From Isoetes taiwanensis (Eukaryota > Streptophyta > Lycopodiopsida > Isoetales > Isoetaceae), in contig JAJEKV010000100.1 of NCBI GenBank assembly GCA_021234155.1, positions 2,022,116 to 2,086,115 of the forward strand: DNA of 64,000 nt, in the 5' to 3' direction. Shown one piece after another: positions 23,943-37,380 of the stretch (position 1 is the stretch's first letter; each line of letters opens with the position of its first letter). The translations under genes were made by a program, and so were the position numbers. The notes under the pieces are model-generated. The model was not told the DNA's origin and did no database searches. It was given only the letters and a program-made list of their open reading frames with translations.

Positions 23943-26900
23943 TTCTTCCATTGCCTCTTGAGTTCTATTATCTGGCTTTGCATCTGGTACAAAAGTAATT
24001 CTGTATTTGATTTTTCCGATTCTCATCTGAAAAGATATCATGAAGCTCTTTAATTAGATCACAATTGCCTTAGATAACTGATTGAAACTAAGGTCTTCCT
24101 TTACATACTTGCAATCGGGGTCGACAGCTTACAGCTTACGATATACGTGACCTCGTCTCTTTTAATGTACTTACCTAGCTTTTTGGGTGACATCATGCAT
24201 TGCATGACTGAAATGACTTCCTTAACTTTAATTGTAAGGTGCTTGCCATTTGGTACTAGGATGGACATTTCTTGCTCACGGTAATCAATTATTCCCTTAG
24301 CCGGGTTTTATTTATTCCATATGTACTATGAGGTCATACTTGTCACTGATAACTTTGGCGCCGATGCTTAACTTTGCTCCGCTTAAGGTGATGTCAAAGT
24401 TGACTTTTGTTCCTTTGGTGCTGCGAATTGTTCCATCTTGCCATACTTTCTGGTATAGACTTAGACTTAGAAGTCTTACCATTAGAGATATTTGCCATCT
24501 AGGAGATGCAGAGTTATGAGTTAATGAATTATTTATATGAGTCCTTTGACCCCAAGGTTTTGCCATCAAGACATTTCCTTTGGTCACAAAAGTCTATGCA
24601 ATCAATTTTAGATCTAATCTAGACTCTAGGAATTACACCTTTCTTGGTTATTACCCTCTAGAAATAGTCCCACCTTTGAGTTGATGCCATCTAAGAAGTT
24701 GGCTGGACTTGTTAGATTGCTTCTCTTCCTTGTGTCGGATTATTCCTTATGTTGTGGAGGTACTCATGTTATACATGGTCAACAATTATCCTAGTAGTGA
24801 ATCCTGCTTAGCGAGGTGATCAAGCTCACAAAGAGGTTTCAATATATTGGATATCCGTCAACAAATGTATATAACTTTAGTTACTCGATACGTTTTTCTT
24901 CCCAATCCTTGAAGCTTTGCTCAATTCTTGGGTCCATCCTTTTAAATAAATAAATAAAAACAAAATCCAAGCGGAATTGATTCCCCATCCCATCACGGAT
25001 GTTATCATCCATCTAATACATTCAACTATCTAACCATAGAAACCTGGGCTTGCTAAAAGCTCGTGTATTCGTCATTCATTGGCATAGCAAGGCGATGTTG
25101 CCCTCAAGTTGTTGAAGAATTTGACCTCGTTGGAGTTGTTGCATAATCCTTCATAGACCTTTGTCTTTTTGTTGAATATCTTCTATTTGTGCTCCCTAGA
25201 TGTCGATGTTGACTTTCCTCATTAGGGATAGGGTAATGGACTTGATGACGTGGTTGATGATGTAAGATCTTTATGTCGCTTCCCAAAGGCTTGGAGGTCA
25301 TGTTCTCCACTCTATAGAATGTTCCATATTGAACCATCATGTCTTGGAGATTAGAAGATTTGAGGATGATTCTTCTAACTCCTTGTTCAATCCTATTGTG
25401 TTGACTCTATCGATCTCCTTCATGTCTGCTCTTGAGCTTGGCAGTCCCATGTTGCTGATATAAGAGTGATGATAATGTTGTGTGTTTCACCACTTCGAAT
25501 TGTTCAACCTCTCATCCTTCTTAAGAGTTAAGCTTATTCACATCCATGTGCAAGATCTCTAACCTTGCAGTAATCAATTATTACTATTGTGCCTCGTTTT
25601 ATTGTTGATGGACCTCTAATCTCTAAGGCTAGGAGGTCATCGTGATCTTTCTACAAGGAAATGGTGCTATCAAGGTTGATGTAGCTACCACGGAGAATTG
25701 GAGCTCACGATGACGAAATTGGTTGCAGTTTGGCCATACCCTTATTCTTGAGCAATCTGGCCTCAATGATGTGCAATTCATCCTTTGCCAAAGCTTCTCT
25801 GTTTGAAGTCTAGATCTAATATTGCCATGAGCCTGTATGTCTAAGATGGTTGTTCTCCATAGGAGGTGTGCTCGGTATCCTCTCTTAGAAAAACCTGATG
25901 TAAATAATCGATGAAGTCATTTATTTTTCAGTCATTTATTTGTTGGCCTGTCATTGTGGAGTCCTTTCTCGGGGCCGTATGGCACTTGGAGAATATTCTT
26001 GGCTAGAAGATGTTCCTCCCCTACTATGATCAACAATGTAAGTGCATTGGTGCTCATCGGCTGTTGAGTAGCCCTTCTTGGCACTCATGTGTTTGTCCTT
26101 GATGTCTAGTTGTCCTTTCTGCAGTCTTCCGTTCATTAGTTGAGCTTGGCTCTCCTGTTTACCGTGTTGATCGTTGACCCAATGAAGTTTCCTTCATAAG
26201 GTGTCCTTTGCTTTCGAATTCCTTGATGTGGTCGAGCTACTCTCATATTGAAAGGGTCAAGGGTCTAGAATGAAGGTCCGCCTGGTCTATTTGACCGGCC
26301 AATTGTGCATAACATACAACAAATGTCTATGTCTACTGACTCTAGAGTTGCTATATGCGAGTATTCTACCTGCTGAGATGGGCTGGTAACAAGACTCCAT
26401 GTCTCTGGGTAGACTCGGTGTACTGGGCTAGAATGCATTGATAGAATGGTTTCTATATAATTATCTATGAAATAAAAGGTATGGCTGAAGACGCTTGATA
26501 ATGTTGCATCTATAACATGTGTATATCGTAGCAACAATTGCTAAGCCCGTGGCAACTAGGGGAGTGGTAAGAAAAAGTCTCAGAGATAAGGCTACTGTGT
26601 AGACAATGACATGCTTGACAAGCTAAGTGAGAAGGACACAAAATGGGATCTATATCTAACTTAAGGAAAATTATGGTTTCGGTCTCAATCCTAAGGGTCT
26701 TGGTTATAAATATTTTTTAACATCTTTAAACTTAAGCATGAACAAAGATTATAAATCAAACACAGATTGGAAAATATAGTTGACTCCATTATGGGGTGGA
26801 GTAGTTGACTCGACTCATATGGGGTTGGAAAACATAGTAGGGTAGTTGACTCGACTCATATGGGTTGGAAAATATAGTTGACTCCATTATGGGGTAGAGT

Positions 26901-27359
26901 AGTTGACTCGACTCACGGGGACAGAAAACCTATGCAAAGCTAGAAAACCTATGCACTGGTAGCAAACCCATATATTGACTCATGAGGCAGAAAATTTATG
27001 CATAGCATATAACACTCATGGGGTAGCAAACTCATACATTGGACTTATGCACAACATATAGCTCGCAAACGCATGAGTTGGGCTTGTGTCAACATCGGAC
27101 TAGGGCAACTCACATTAGCAAACCCATGCATAAAAATCTCAAAACTACCATAAATAGCATAACCTACCATAAGCCACAATGTACAATTACTAGCCCTAAT
27201 TTTGCATGAACTAACATTATGGGAGCTAGATAGCACTTAAATGGTGAATTTATAACTTATAATTAGTATGGTTTATAGAATACTAAATTCTATTTTGCGT
27301 GATATCCCCTGATCTTCGGAATCACCTTATCATCGGCCTTGCACTTTTGACTATCTTTT
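23943..27359 (-). mobile_element. Internal region of a second gypsy element, truncated
   Basis: This stretch matches 37381-41199 nearly throughout, starting at TTCTTCCATTGCCTCTTGAG. Read on the minus strand, 24587-24312 has a retropepsin-like profile (LTHNSAS near the DSG-type site, then DLIVHME before the usual WL position). The rest, toward 27.3 kb, would be gag and is full of stops. The matching pol part present in the upper element (34.2-37.4 kb) is absent: the element ends abruptly at 23943 next to the C2 gene. Short ~60-bp tandem units (GTTGACTCGACTCATATGG) lie at about 26770-26920. Confidence 0.75.
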
Positions 27360-27517
27360 GAATATGTAGCATAATAACAGGGGGTTTTCTTTGTGTTTTT
27401 GTACGGTTTTCACCAAGGTTTTCCTATGATTTCGTGATGTATTCAAATGGATGTACTAATGCGTACATCTAGAGTGCACCATTTCTGAGCCATTGATTTT
27501 AGCCTTTTTTTTTTTAA

Positions 27518-27690
27518 TGGTCAACAACCAATGGCTCACAACAAAAGCCCTTTTTTTTGTGCGTGTGGTGCATAATGATCAACAACCAATGGCTCACAAC
27601 AAAAGCCTTTTTTTTTTTTTGCGTGTGGTGCACAATGATCAAAAACCAATGGCTCACACCACCTTTTTTTGTGTGTGGGGTGCATAATGG
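27518..27690 (+). repeat. Three ~64-bp tandem repeats
   Basis: The unit GATCAACAACCAATGGCTCA followed by CAACAAAAGCC, a T run and GTGTGGTGCA occurs three times. Copies differ mainly in T-run length. Confidence 0.75.
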
Positions 27691-28334
27691 GCACATAAGG
27701 GCTTGAAGGGCGCATGTAGTGCAGTTTCCCCGCAGGCAACACATTTCTTATCATAACTTTTGATCCGAGCTCGCTTTGGATGATTTTTATTGCGTTGGAA
27801 AGCTCTCTCCGAGATCTTTTTGATAGTGTATGATATGAATATGTTTGGTTAAGTTATCTATGCTAAAACATTAATTTTTCGGCCGGGTTTGGTAGGCTTT
27901 CACATCCTACCAGCTGATTAATATAGGATTGCGCTATTGGATATTGTTTTATGGCTCATTCCGAATGAAGCTTGCAAAAAATTACCATGCATTTTTAGAT
28001 TTTGAGGCAGTTATTAAGCAAATTCCAAGACTTCAAGATCCTTGTGCTAACAAGCAGAAAAGTTTCCCACTTTGGTTTCTCACCACAAGAATCCATGGAG
28101 GCCAAAGGCTGCTGTTAAATTCCAGTTGAAAAATGTTTGTGTATGAGTGTTGCAAACTTTATGACTTTCAGAATAATGGGATCAATCTGCTCTATCTTTA
28201 TGGTAACTTTTACTTTTGTTCTATTTGTTTTATTGTGATGAAATTCAAAGTTTTATTGTGATGAAATTCAAAAGCTACAGGTGATGAAAGCCTCAAATGA
28301 ATTCTAAATTTTTTGTCACACCGGGAGGGGGGAG

Positions 28335-29445
28335 GGGGTGACGCCCCTAAGGCCCCGAAGGGGCCAAAAAAATTTTTTTGCAACACAAACCATTAACATC
28401 CAACATATAAAAATTAAATCCCTCAACACATAACAACCATTGACATTAACAATCAACACATAACTACCATTGACATTAATTAACACAACCATTGGGTCCA
28501 ACACATTTAAATTAAAATCCCCCTTAAACCCCCTTTGGTTTGGGTGCATATTCACACGAGGGATGACATAGGGCAGCGAGAGCCCTCATAATTATATTTT
28601 GCACGTACGAAATCAACACCATATAGTATTCCACTTGAAATCTTATAGTATTTTGCGAATCTTGTTATACAGTATAGCAAATTTTGTACTTGCATACCCC
28701 ACAAACGAGGAACTTTACGTACGGTGTAGATTAAGGAATAAGGGGTGAATATGCCTATCCAACAGCTCTCGTTGCTCTAAATCGAGAGATTTGTGCACTG
28801 CTAGAAATGCCCAATTTCTTGAAGAAGTCAGTTGTGCTTCGAGTTTGGGCCGTGGCGGACTCTCTTTGGCTTCAAGTCGAGAAGGTGGCTTGTCAAGGCT
28901 ACATCTTGATCTACTGCTTTTGATGAACTTGGAAAATTTCTGCTTATAGCATTATGAATTGTGAACTGTCCATCACTGCAAGTATTCCTCATATACTTCC
29001 TTCTTCTCCTGCCCGATCAACAAAAACCATTACATTACACGCCTTTAAATTAAATCCCCCTTCAAACCCCCTTTGGTTTGGGTGCATATTCACACGGGGG
29101 GTGACTCCGGGCAACGAGAGCTGTTGGATAGTCATATTCATCCCTTGTTCCTCAATCTACACCGTACACAAAGTTCCTCGTTTGTGGGGTATGGATGTAT
29201 GGAATTTGCTATACTGTATAACAAGATTTGCAAAATACTATAAGATTTCAAGCAATATACTATATGGTCTTGATTTTATACGGGCAAAACATAATTATGG
29301 AGGCTCTCGCTGCCCTACGTCAACCCCCCGTGTGAATATGCACCCAAACCAAAGGGGGTTTGAAGGGGGATTTAATTTAAAGGCGTGTAATGTAATGGTT
29401 TTTGTTGAAGGTTAAAAAAAATTTTTGCCCCTTCGGGGCTAAAAA
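28335..29445. repeat. Large inverted repeat (arms ~430 bp) around a ~245-bp spacer
   Basis: The left arm (about 28335-28774) and right arm (29018-29445) are diverged inverted copies. The right arm contains a 390-bp element (29018-29407) that is itself palindromic, with ~87-bp terminal repeats starting CAACAAAAACCATTACATTA. GGCCCCGAAGGGGCC (28351-28365) and GCCCCTTCGGGGC (29427-29439) are symmetric near the outer ends. The spacer equals a segment of the upper gypsy element. Confidence 0.7.
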
Positions 29446-30389
<944 letters not shown>

Positions 30390-30800
30390 AGAGGTTTATT
30401 TGCTGATGTATTTGCCTATGGATCAGGACATGCTAACCCACAACAAGCTCTCACTCCTGGTCTTGTTTATGATCTAGCTGTGCAAGACTACATCCCTCAC
30501 CGCTGTGTTTAATTCTATATCTGATACTAAATCCATCATATTTAGAAGAAAAGTAACAAATGTGGGCGATAACAGTTCAACTTACAGCGCTATTGTTATA
30601 GCCTCGAATGGAACGAATGTGACGGTGAACCCCCTGTGCTTGTATTTTCAGATGTCGAAGATGTCGATCGCATACTAGGTTTTGATGTGGAGGTAAGGGC
30701 GACCACTATGGACCAAAGCTCCAACTTTTCTTTCCCGAGTGGAGCCCTAATTTGGTCTGATGGAGGAAGGCATGTAAGCACAAACAGTAATGAATTCAAA
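30390..30800 (+). pseudogene. Captured 3' fragment of a subtilisin-like protease gene
   Basis: The plus strand reads [20 protein letters not shown] and on to [12 protein letters not shown], the segment after the catalytic Ser in plant subtilases (GAGHVNP..A.DPGLVYD type). Then, after a stop and in another frame, RRKVTNVGDNSSTYSAIVIA, the start of the Fn3-like C-terminal domain, and finally LVFSDVEDV...SGALIWSDGGRHV, its end (30636-30780). One base appears lost at the CCCCC run near 30633, which shifts the frame. The catalytic domain is absent. Plant subtilases are secreted serine proteases; this remnant cannot function. It lies inside the insertion bounded by long inverted repeats. Confidence 0.85.
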
Positions 30801-30984
30801 TTGAGAAATTGCAACAGCAACTTCTACCTACCTTGGAGAACCAGACTGCCTTCTTTGCCTTTGCAATCTGCCATAGCCACCAGTTTCGGAACCATTACAT
30901 TACAAAAACCAACCTGGGGCAAACAGAGCACTAGACACGCCAGCATCTAAAATAACCTTCAAGGCAGAAGAAAAAAAGAATGGA

Positions 30985-31310
30985 GCACATCCTTCGGCTC
31001 TGCTTCTTCGGCTCTGCTCTGCTCTGCTTCTTCGGCTCTGCATCCGGCTACACAAGTCAGAGAAAAGCGATCTGCCAGAACCTTGCATGAATTCACTGTT
31101 TTTTAATTCTGTACTCAAGAATAGATTCGTCAAAAGCATTACTATAGGAATGCCTATCATCGCCAGAAGAAGAAAAAGGGGCAGAAGAAATAAAAGGACT
31201 GTAAACAGAGCCCATCCTTTTCATCCTTTGGCTCTGCTTCTTCGGCTCTGCTCTGCTATGCTTCTTCGGCTCTGCATTCGGCTACACAAATCAAAGAAAA
31301 GCGACTGTAT
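30985..31310 (+). repeat. Duplicated CTTCGGCTCTGCT-rich segment
   Basis: Two ~80-bp segments (about 30988-31070 and 31222-31305) consist of repeated CTTCGGCTCTGCT units followed by the shared tail CGGCTACACAA-TCA-AGAAAAGCGA. They flank 150 bp of unrelated sequence. Confidence 0.7.
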
Positions 31311-31590
31311 GCAAAGTTCCTTGGCCTTCTTGGGTCTTGCTTTAGTAAAGAAATTTTGCACGAAAACATAGAACCCTAAAATGGATTAGGTCGAGGCCTG
31401 CATGCTTCAGCTTTCTAAATTCATAGGTGAACCATTGGAAATTGGCATCAAAATCAACGCCGAGCGTATGTGCACTCTAGATGTACCAATTAGTACGTCT
31501 CATGGAATACCATCATCAAATCATATAAAAACCTTAAGAAAAAAAGTATAAAAATACAAAAGAAACCCTCTGTTATTTTGCTACATATTC

Positions 31591-32583
31591 ATGCTTCAAC
31601 TTGAAGGGGTTCTTCCCTGTCACATAAATCTTCATCGATTTATACGTCGGCCATACTAGGATTGGTAGCCTTGCCGCTTGTTTTTCGGCCTCCTCCTCAT
31701 GTTGGGGTACTTTTTACTCTGGCTCTCGTATTATCGCCCTCGTTAGCCGATCGTCCCCCCATTTTGTGCACTCTTCCAGGTCCTCCTCCCCTTCTCTTAC
31801 CTCCTATCCTTTGGTGTGCTTGTTCCTCTACCTCCTTGGTTTGCTCTCCATGTTAGCTCCTCTTGGGCCACTTCTTCTTGTGAAGATGCCGACTCCCATT
31901 TCCCTGAGCAACTTCCCCAAGCATTGAGGTTTTGGTCCACCATGGTGTCAAGGGGGTTGTTGGGTAAATTCGAGCTACTAGAGTCTGCGTCCCATCTGTG
32001 TCACTTTTGAGTGAAACTTGCTTATTCGGTGTACTCCCCGACGACTAGAAAATTTCCCTTAGAATTAACTTACAATAGGAAAGGGCTCGAGGATAGAATC
32101 TTGAAAGATCTAAGGATTGGGGGTACTTTTCAAGAGATTTTTAGCGATCATCCCTTTTTTTTTTTAAGTGTGAATATATTATAAGTAAGGGTTATTAATT
32201 AAAGTACTTTTTTTAATTACTTAACTATCTTTCAAAATTTTCCTATTTATTTTGGGTCAAATATTGGTCATCGCACCATTTTCTTTGCAAGCTTCCTATT
32301 GAGCGACTTTCGTTCAATTTCCACTTGTAAAATGAGGCTCATGAACAACTTTGAGCTCAAATTTACTAGAAAGTTTGTTTTGACTCTCTATTCAAAATTA
32401 GTTTATCCTAACAACTAGATTTGACTTGCTAATGACATTCTAACGATGGAAGAAAAAAATTCTCCCAATTTTCGAGGTTCATATTGGGGTTTTACCCCCA
32501 AATTTTCTACTAGGCCGGTTAGCTACTTATGAAAATGGCTAGTGCTTGATCTTGGTCAACCAAGATCATTGCTCTGATACCAT
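31591..32583 (-). mobile_element. 5' leader of the lower gypsy element, with primer binding site
   Basis: Read on the minus strand, the sequence right after the LTR is ATGGTATCAGAGC (32583-32571); TGGTATCAGAGC matches the initiator-Met tRNA primer site of plant LTR retrotransposons. The next ~990 bp match 41453-42440 of the upper element closely. No intact gag ORF is visible. It shows that the LTR at 32584 also serves as the 5' LTR of a second, lower element. Confidence 0.8.
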
Positions 32584-34166
32584 TGTGACGCTCCTTGCGC
32601 TATATACGGCAGCCCGCGGTATACAACGAAGTACCTTCCCCATCCAACGGCTACACGTCGTATGGGCCCTCTGTCTAACTCGTGTCTAGGGTGGCCAGAC
32701 TATCGAGTAGAGGACACAGAGGTGTCATTCTGTCCCGTCCTCTAGGGGTCCCTATATCAGCGGAAGCAAAACATATAAACATAAGCACTAGCAATAACAT
32801 AACAACAATAAACTACCCCATAGGATAGTGATAATCCATTCATCCATATCATCGAATATAACAATACAACAAGTCATCATATACATCAAATAGAGGCTCC
32901 TACCCAGGGCTCAGACTCAAGGGGGAGTCGACTGACGGCTGGGGGCCTCCAGATAGAACAGACCGAGTTATGGTGTTGACCACTCCATCTGCCCCTCCTG
33001 TGCATACTTTGCAGACAGGCTAAATCAGGCTCTGTCATGACTGTAACTTGCCAGAGACGTAATCCCATGGTATCACCCAATGAGACTACTCTGGGTTGCA
33101 TCTCCCCGGTCCGATGAGGTAGGAAGGGTTGCATCTCCCCTTTCCAGAGTGCAGTGGCTCCATGGGCGGCTAGAGGATCGTGGCGACACACGTCCGTACC
33201 CGACTGAACTCCCCAAAACAAGGGCCAAGCCGACACTTGCAACTCTTGAGAGTCAGGGCGACACCATTGACCCAGGAAGTGTCGGACCCATACTCGGCCC
33301 ACACGAAGTGACCGACTATGAGCCTAGCCTGCTATGGGACCCCAGTAGCCGCGCTCAGCAGGGTCCTCCCTCCACTTTGCTACTGACCCTGTTGTGTGGT
33401 GCTCAGTCACTCCATAGCCTCCATAGCCAGGTGGGCTCTATGCACATGCCGCATAATAATGGGAACTAATGGGTCTAAACTAGGAGCATCATCTAAATAA
33501 TGGCTACTAGGTCTCTACCCCCCTTCCCAATACACAAGAGGTGCAAACATAAGATCAACCATTGTCATATACCAACATAACATGATAAATAACAAGAATA
33601 ACAACTGATCCTAATCACATACATCTAACTTATAGTTAGGGTTCATTGATTAGGGTTCATGCTCAGAACTATAGGTTATAGAATGGCTCTACTAGGACAC
33701 AATATGCAACTCCCTAGAGTCTCGAAGTACCTGCTCCTGACGAGCTGCCACCGGCTCCCTGGTTCTCCATCTCTAGCAGGTGGTTCGAGTAGATGACTCT
33801 CCTCTGCTACGCTCGCGCTTTCGGACTGCTACTGCAACCTTGGCTGTCGAAGATGATCCTCGAATCAGAGCAATGGGCACGAATTGGTGGATCGAAAGTT
33901 GGTGGAGCCAAAAGTGGTCTAGGTTTAGTGTTTGGCCTTTTATGTGTTAGGGTTCACTTGGCTCCAATAGGGCGCGTCCATGTGGCGGGCCACCTATAGA
34001 GTGAAGCCACGTGGAAATGGGTCACCTCCTAAGGTTGGCTAAGTTATGTAAATAACTTGGCCATGCCCCTACACTTGATGCATACAAGTCTACTAATGTA
34101 GATTTGTATAGTGACGTGGGCCTAGGATATACGTATTTATATCGTATATTCTAGGGGAACGTCACA
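32584..34166 (-). mobile_element. Shared LTR of the gypsy tandem
   Basis: The 1,583-bp LTR is bounded by TGTGACG and CGTCACA. A primer binding site abuts its low side and a polypurine tract its high side, so on the minus strand it is the 3' LTR of the upper element and the 5' LTR of the lower one. It matches the LTR at 42441-45011 across its length apart from the hAT insertion and a ~33-bp indel near 43772. ORFs inside it have no domain support. Confidence 0.88.
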
Positions 34167-34179
34167 TTCTCCCCCCCAG
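34167..34179 (-). other. Polypurine tract of the upper gypsy element
   Basis: Minus-strand GGGGGGGAGAA lies immediately before the LTR, the expected plus-strand priming site. Confidence 0.8.
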
Positions 34180-37100
34180 CATAATGCTATCTTCAGCATT
34201 ACGTAAGGTGAAATGAACCTGCGTCAACATTATGCAACAATAACAATATTTAAGTTAACACTTAGAATTCATTATGGAAATAACTTTTGATGTTTAATTA
34301 TATCGATAAATGTAAAGGCTATATTCACCTACATACAACATTATATAGCCTTAACAAGTCTTACACTATAATAACATAATAATGTATTCAGAAATTACAA
34401 ATTAGGACTGTATTCATGTCGTGATGTGCTCCCATCCGTTTGTTGCCATTACTTCTATTGGCCCACCAAGTGGCACTTCGCGTTAGTTTAATTAATAAAT
34501 TGTGGTTTTCTAAGGGTCCACCCCCTTTAATTTAACCTACATGAATGCAACATTTCCCAGCATAGGGGGAGGATGCTTCCCCCATAATAGCCGTGGAGAT
34601 GTTTTCTATCATGCCTAAGATGAATGCATGTCTAATGCCTACACCTTTCATCACCCTTGGCATAGGAGCTGGCTTATCCTCCATAATAGCCATAGACTCT
34701 AGGTGGTTCCTATCATGCACTTATCCATGATCTCTGTTCTAGGACTCATGCATGCTTACTTAATCTATAGGCATTAAATCATGGCATAAGGAACATTAAA
34801 GATGATCCCATCATCGCTCATGACCACATGCTTGCCTTTACATGCATCCTGAATACTCATAGATGAATGCATACACTCTTTTTTATCCTTGACTGCCAGA
34901 TCTTTGCTAAATGCATGCACTCACCTTCTCTTTTGATGTCGACAATATCGATGGCGAGTTGTCCCTTGCATTGTTCGTAAACTATGGGTACTGCATTTAA
35001 TGATCGAATTTAAATACTCCCGTCGCGTCTTCACTGATAAGTGTTTCCACTTGACCAAATATTGGAGGACTTAAGATCTTCTTGTTTTCTTATATGTTTT
35101 ATCAAGAAGAGCTTCTGGAACAATCTCAAGTTGTTCTTCAATCATTACTAATAAAGTTGGAGTCTCCAATATCTCCTCTGGTTTAGGAGTATGCTTCTTA
35201 AGAAGGCTTATGTGAAAGGCTTTATGAACTGTCAAGTGTGTGGGGAGATCCAATTTATAGGATTGATTACCTATCATTTGAATGATTTGGAATGGTCCCG
35301 CCGACCTTGAAGCAAGCTTCTTGCAATTGCCGATGTGGAGGTTTGCTTGTTTGACTTTTATTTTGAGTCAAACATTATCCTCTACGTGGAATTTTCTTTT
35401 GGTCCTGTGCTTATTGGCTATGCTCTTTTGTCTACTTCTTGCTGCCAAGAGCTGGCGTCAAACTTCTTGAACCAATTGCTGCATCTCTATTTAGCATTTA
35501 TTGAGAAGGTTCTACCTTGGACAATACTGTATTATGACAAATGTCCGGTATTAATCATTGATAACCATAATTTATCATAAGGGAAAACATTTGTGAGGAT
35601 TCTTTCTTGGCACTATTATCTGCAAACTCTACCAAGTAAATATAGTCACCCCATTTTGACTGCATATTCCATATATAGTTCCTCAGCATGTCTTCTAATA
35701 TATGATTTGTACGTTCTGTCTGCCGACCATCAGTTTGAGAATGATATGTTGTACTCCAAAACAACTTTGCGTGGGTCGTGTTGAAGATGTCCTTCCAGAA
35801 GGCACTTATGAACTTAGGGTCTCTGTCGGAGATGATTTCCCTTGGAATCCCGTGCGATCTGCATATTTCTTTTGCTTAAAGCAAGGTCTTCAAGATTGTA
35901 TCTGTAGTTTGAGACGACAGAAAGTGAGTCATCTTTGATGCTCGTCAAGCAGTACTACTAAGGCACCATGGCCCCTTGCTGTTCTTGGAAGTCTGGTTAT
36001 AAAATCCATGCTCACAACCTTCTATTTCTCATTTGGCACTGCCAAGGGTTCTAAGGTTCCCGGAATTCAGACTTGCTCTGTTTTTATTCGTTGAAGTAGC
36101 TGACGCTGCCGAATGTGGTTGGTGGTGTCCTTCTCCATGCCAGCCAAAAGTAACTACCTTTTATCTTATCATAAATCCTGTGTGGCCGGCTATTGGGCTA
36201 TTATGAGTATCATGAAGAATTAACTTCCTTACTCCTGATGCCTCTGGGGTGCAACGATTGTCCTTGTGATATAAAAGGTTGCCTTCCTTTTTATATCTTT
36301 TATAAGCTTCTCTTCCTTTATATGCCCTTGCTTCCTTGCAAGAACTAGCCCATACTTCCTTGAATTCTTTGCTTGAGTGCAAAATATCTTCAATCTTTTT
36401 GCTGAATTCATTGATTTATAGACTATCTTGAAGTCATACTCTTCGAGAAATTCCATCCAGCATCTTCACCTCAAATTGAAGATATATTCGAGGCTTTGGT
36501 GGTCTGTATCCGACTGAAATCGCATCCAAGCAAATAATGCCTCATATGCGTAAAGCTCTTATGACCCTTAGACATTCTTGATCATGGGTGAAATAATGTT
36601 GCTCGACATCGTTCGTCTTTTTGGAGTCGTACTTCTTGCATGAGGATTCCTCCGGTTGCCACTCACTTGCATCTGTTGACAATGTGCAACCCAATCTTTG
36701 ACTTTCTTGTGCTTAGTGAGATCTGAGAAAGGGGCTGCTCATTTAGCAAAATCTTTTACAATTTGCCTATAACAATCTGCAAGGCATAAGAAATTTCTCT
36801 CTTTGGACATATTTTTTGGAGCGAGCCAATTGAATATCACTTCAATCGTTGTTGGATCAATGGAGATTCCCTCTGGTGTCACTAGATGCCCGACGTATTC
36901 CATCTTACTTGTTGCAAAATAGCACTTCTAGAGTTTAGCATAAAGACGATGTCGTCTCAACTCTGCTACTACTATTCTCAAATAAACCGGATGTTCCTCC
37001 ATGAACTTACTGTAATTCGTTTAAAGAATGATGACAAACTCGTGTAAAAAGTTTATAAAGACGTCATTCATCAGACACATAAATGTTTTCAGGGCATTTA

Positions 37101-37380
37101 ATAGACGAAAAGGCGTCATTGTAACTTATAGTGATCATACTGCATTCTAAAACCTGTCTATATGGATATGTTGATTTGATGACATCCAGTTCTTAGATTG
37201 ATTTTGAAGAATTGCTTCCTCGAGCTAGTCCATTAAGTTGTCTGGCCTTCGCAATGCGTACTTGCTCCTTATCATATGCTTATTGAGTTGGCATTATACT
37301 TCCATGTTTCTTCTTCCCAAAGGGGACTGTTGCCACAAATGGTGATATGCTTAGCCGAAGGAACTCAAGTTCCAGCAACT
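34180..37380 (-). pseudogene. Degraded Ty3/gypsy pol: RT, RNase H, integrase, chromodomain-like tail
   Basis: Reading down the minus strand from 37380: ELEFLRLSISPFVATVPFGK (RT start); EEHPVYLRIVVAELRRHRLY and CYFATSKMEYVGHLVTPEGI (RT end and connection); TDHQSLEYIFN and WMEFLEEYDFKIVYKS (RNase H end) near 36430; ILHDTHNSPIAGHTGF (integrase zinc region) near 36180; STTYHSQTDGRQTERTNHIL (integrase core end) near 35740; KLDLPTHLTVHKAFHISLLK and EIVPEALLDK near 35100-35260, resembling the linker and start of a chromodomain. This order is that of chromoviruses. The RT Asp-Asp block is not readable and there are many stops and shifts, so it is dead. About 900 bp after pol lack a recognisable ORF. 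Confidence 0.85.

Noticed and set aside
32886-33469. ORFs of 138 and 129 codons in the LTR, recurring at 43801-44300
   Set aside because: They lie inside both LTRs, on opposite strands of the same GC-richer patch, with no known domain; recurrence is due to LTR identity.
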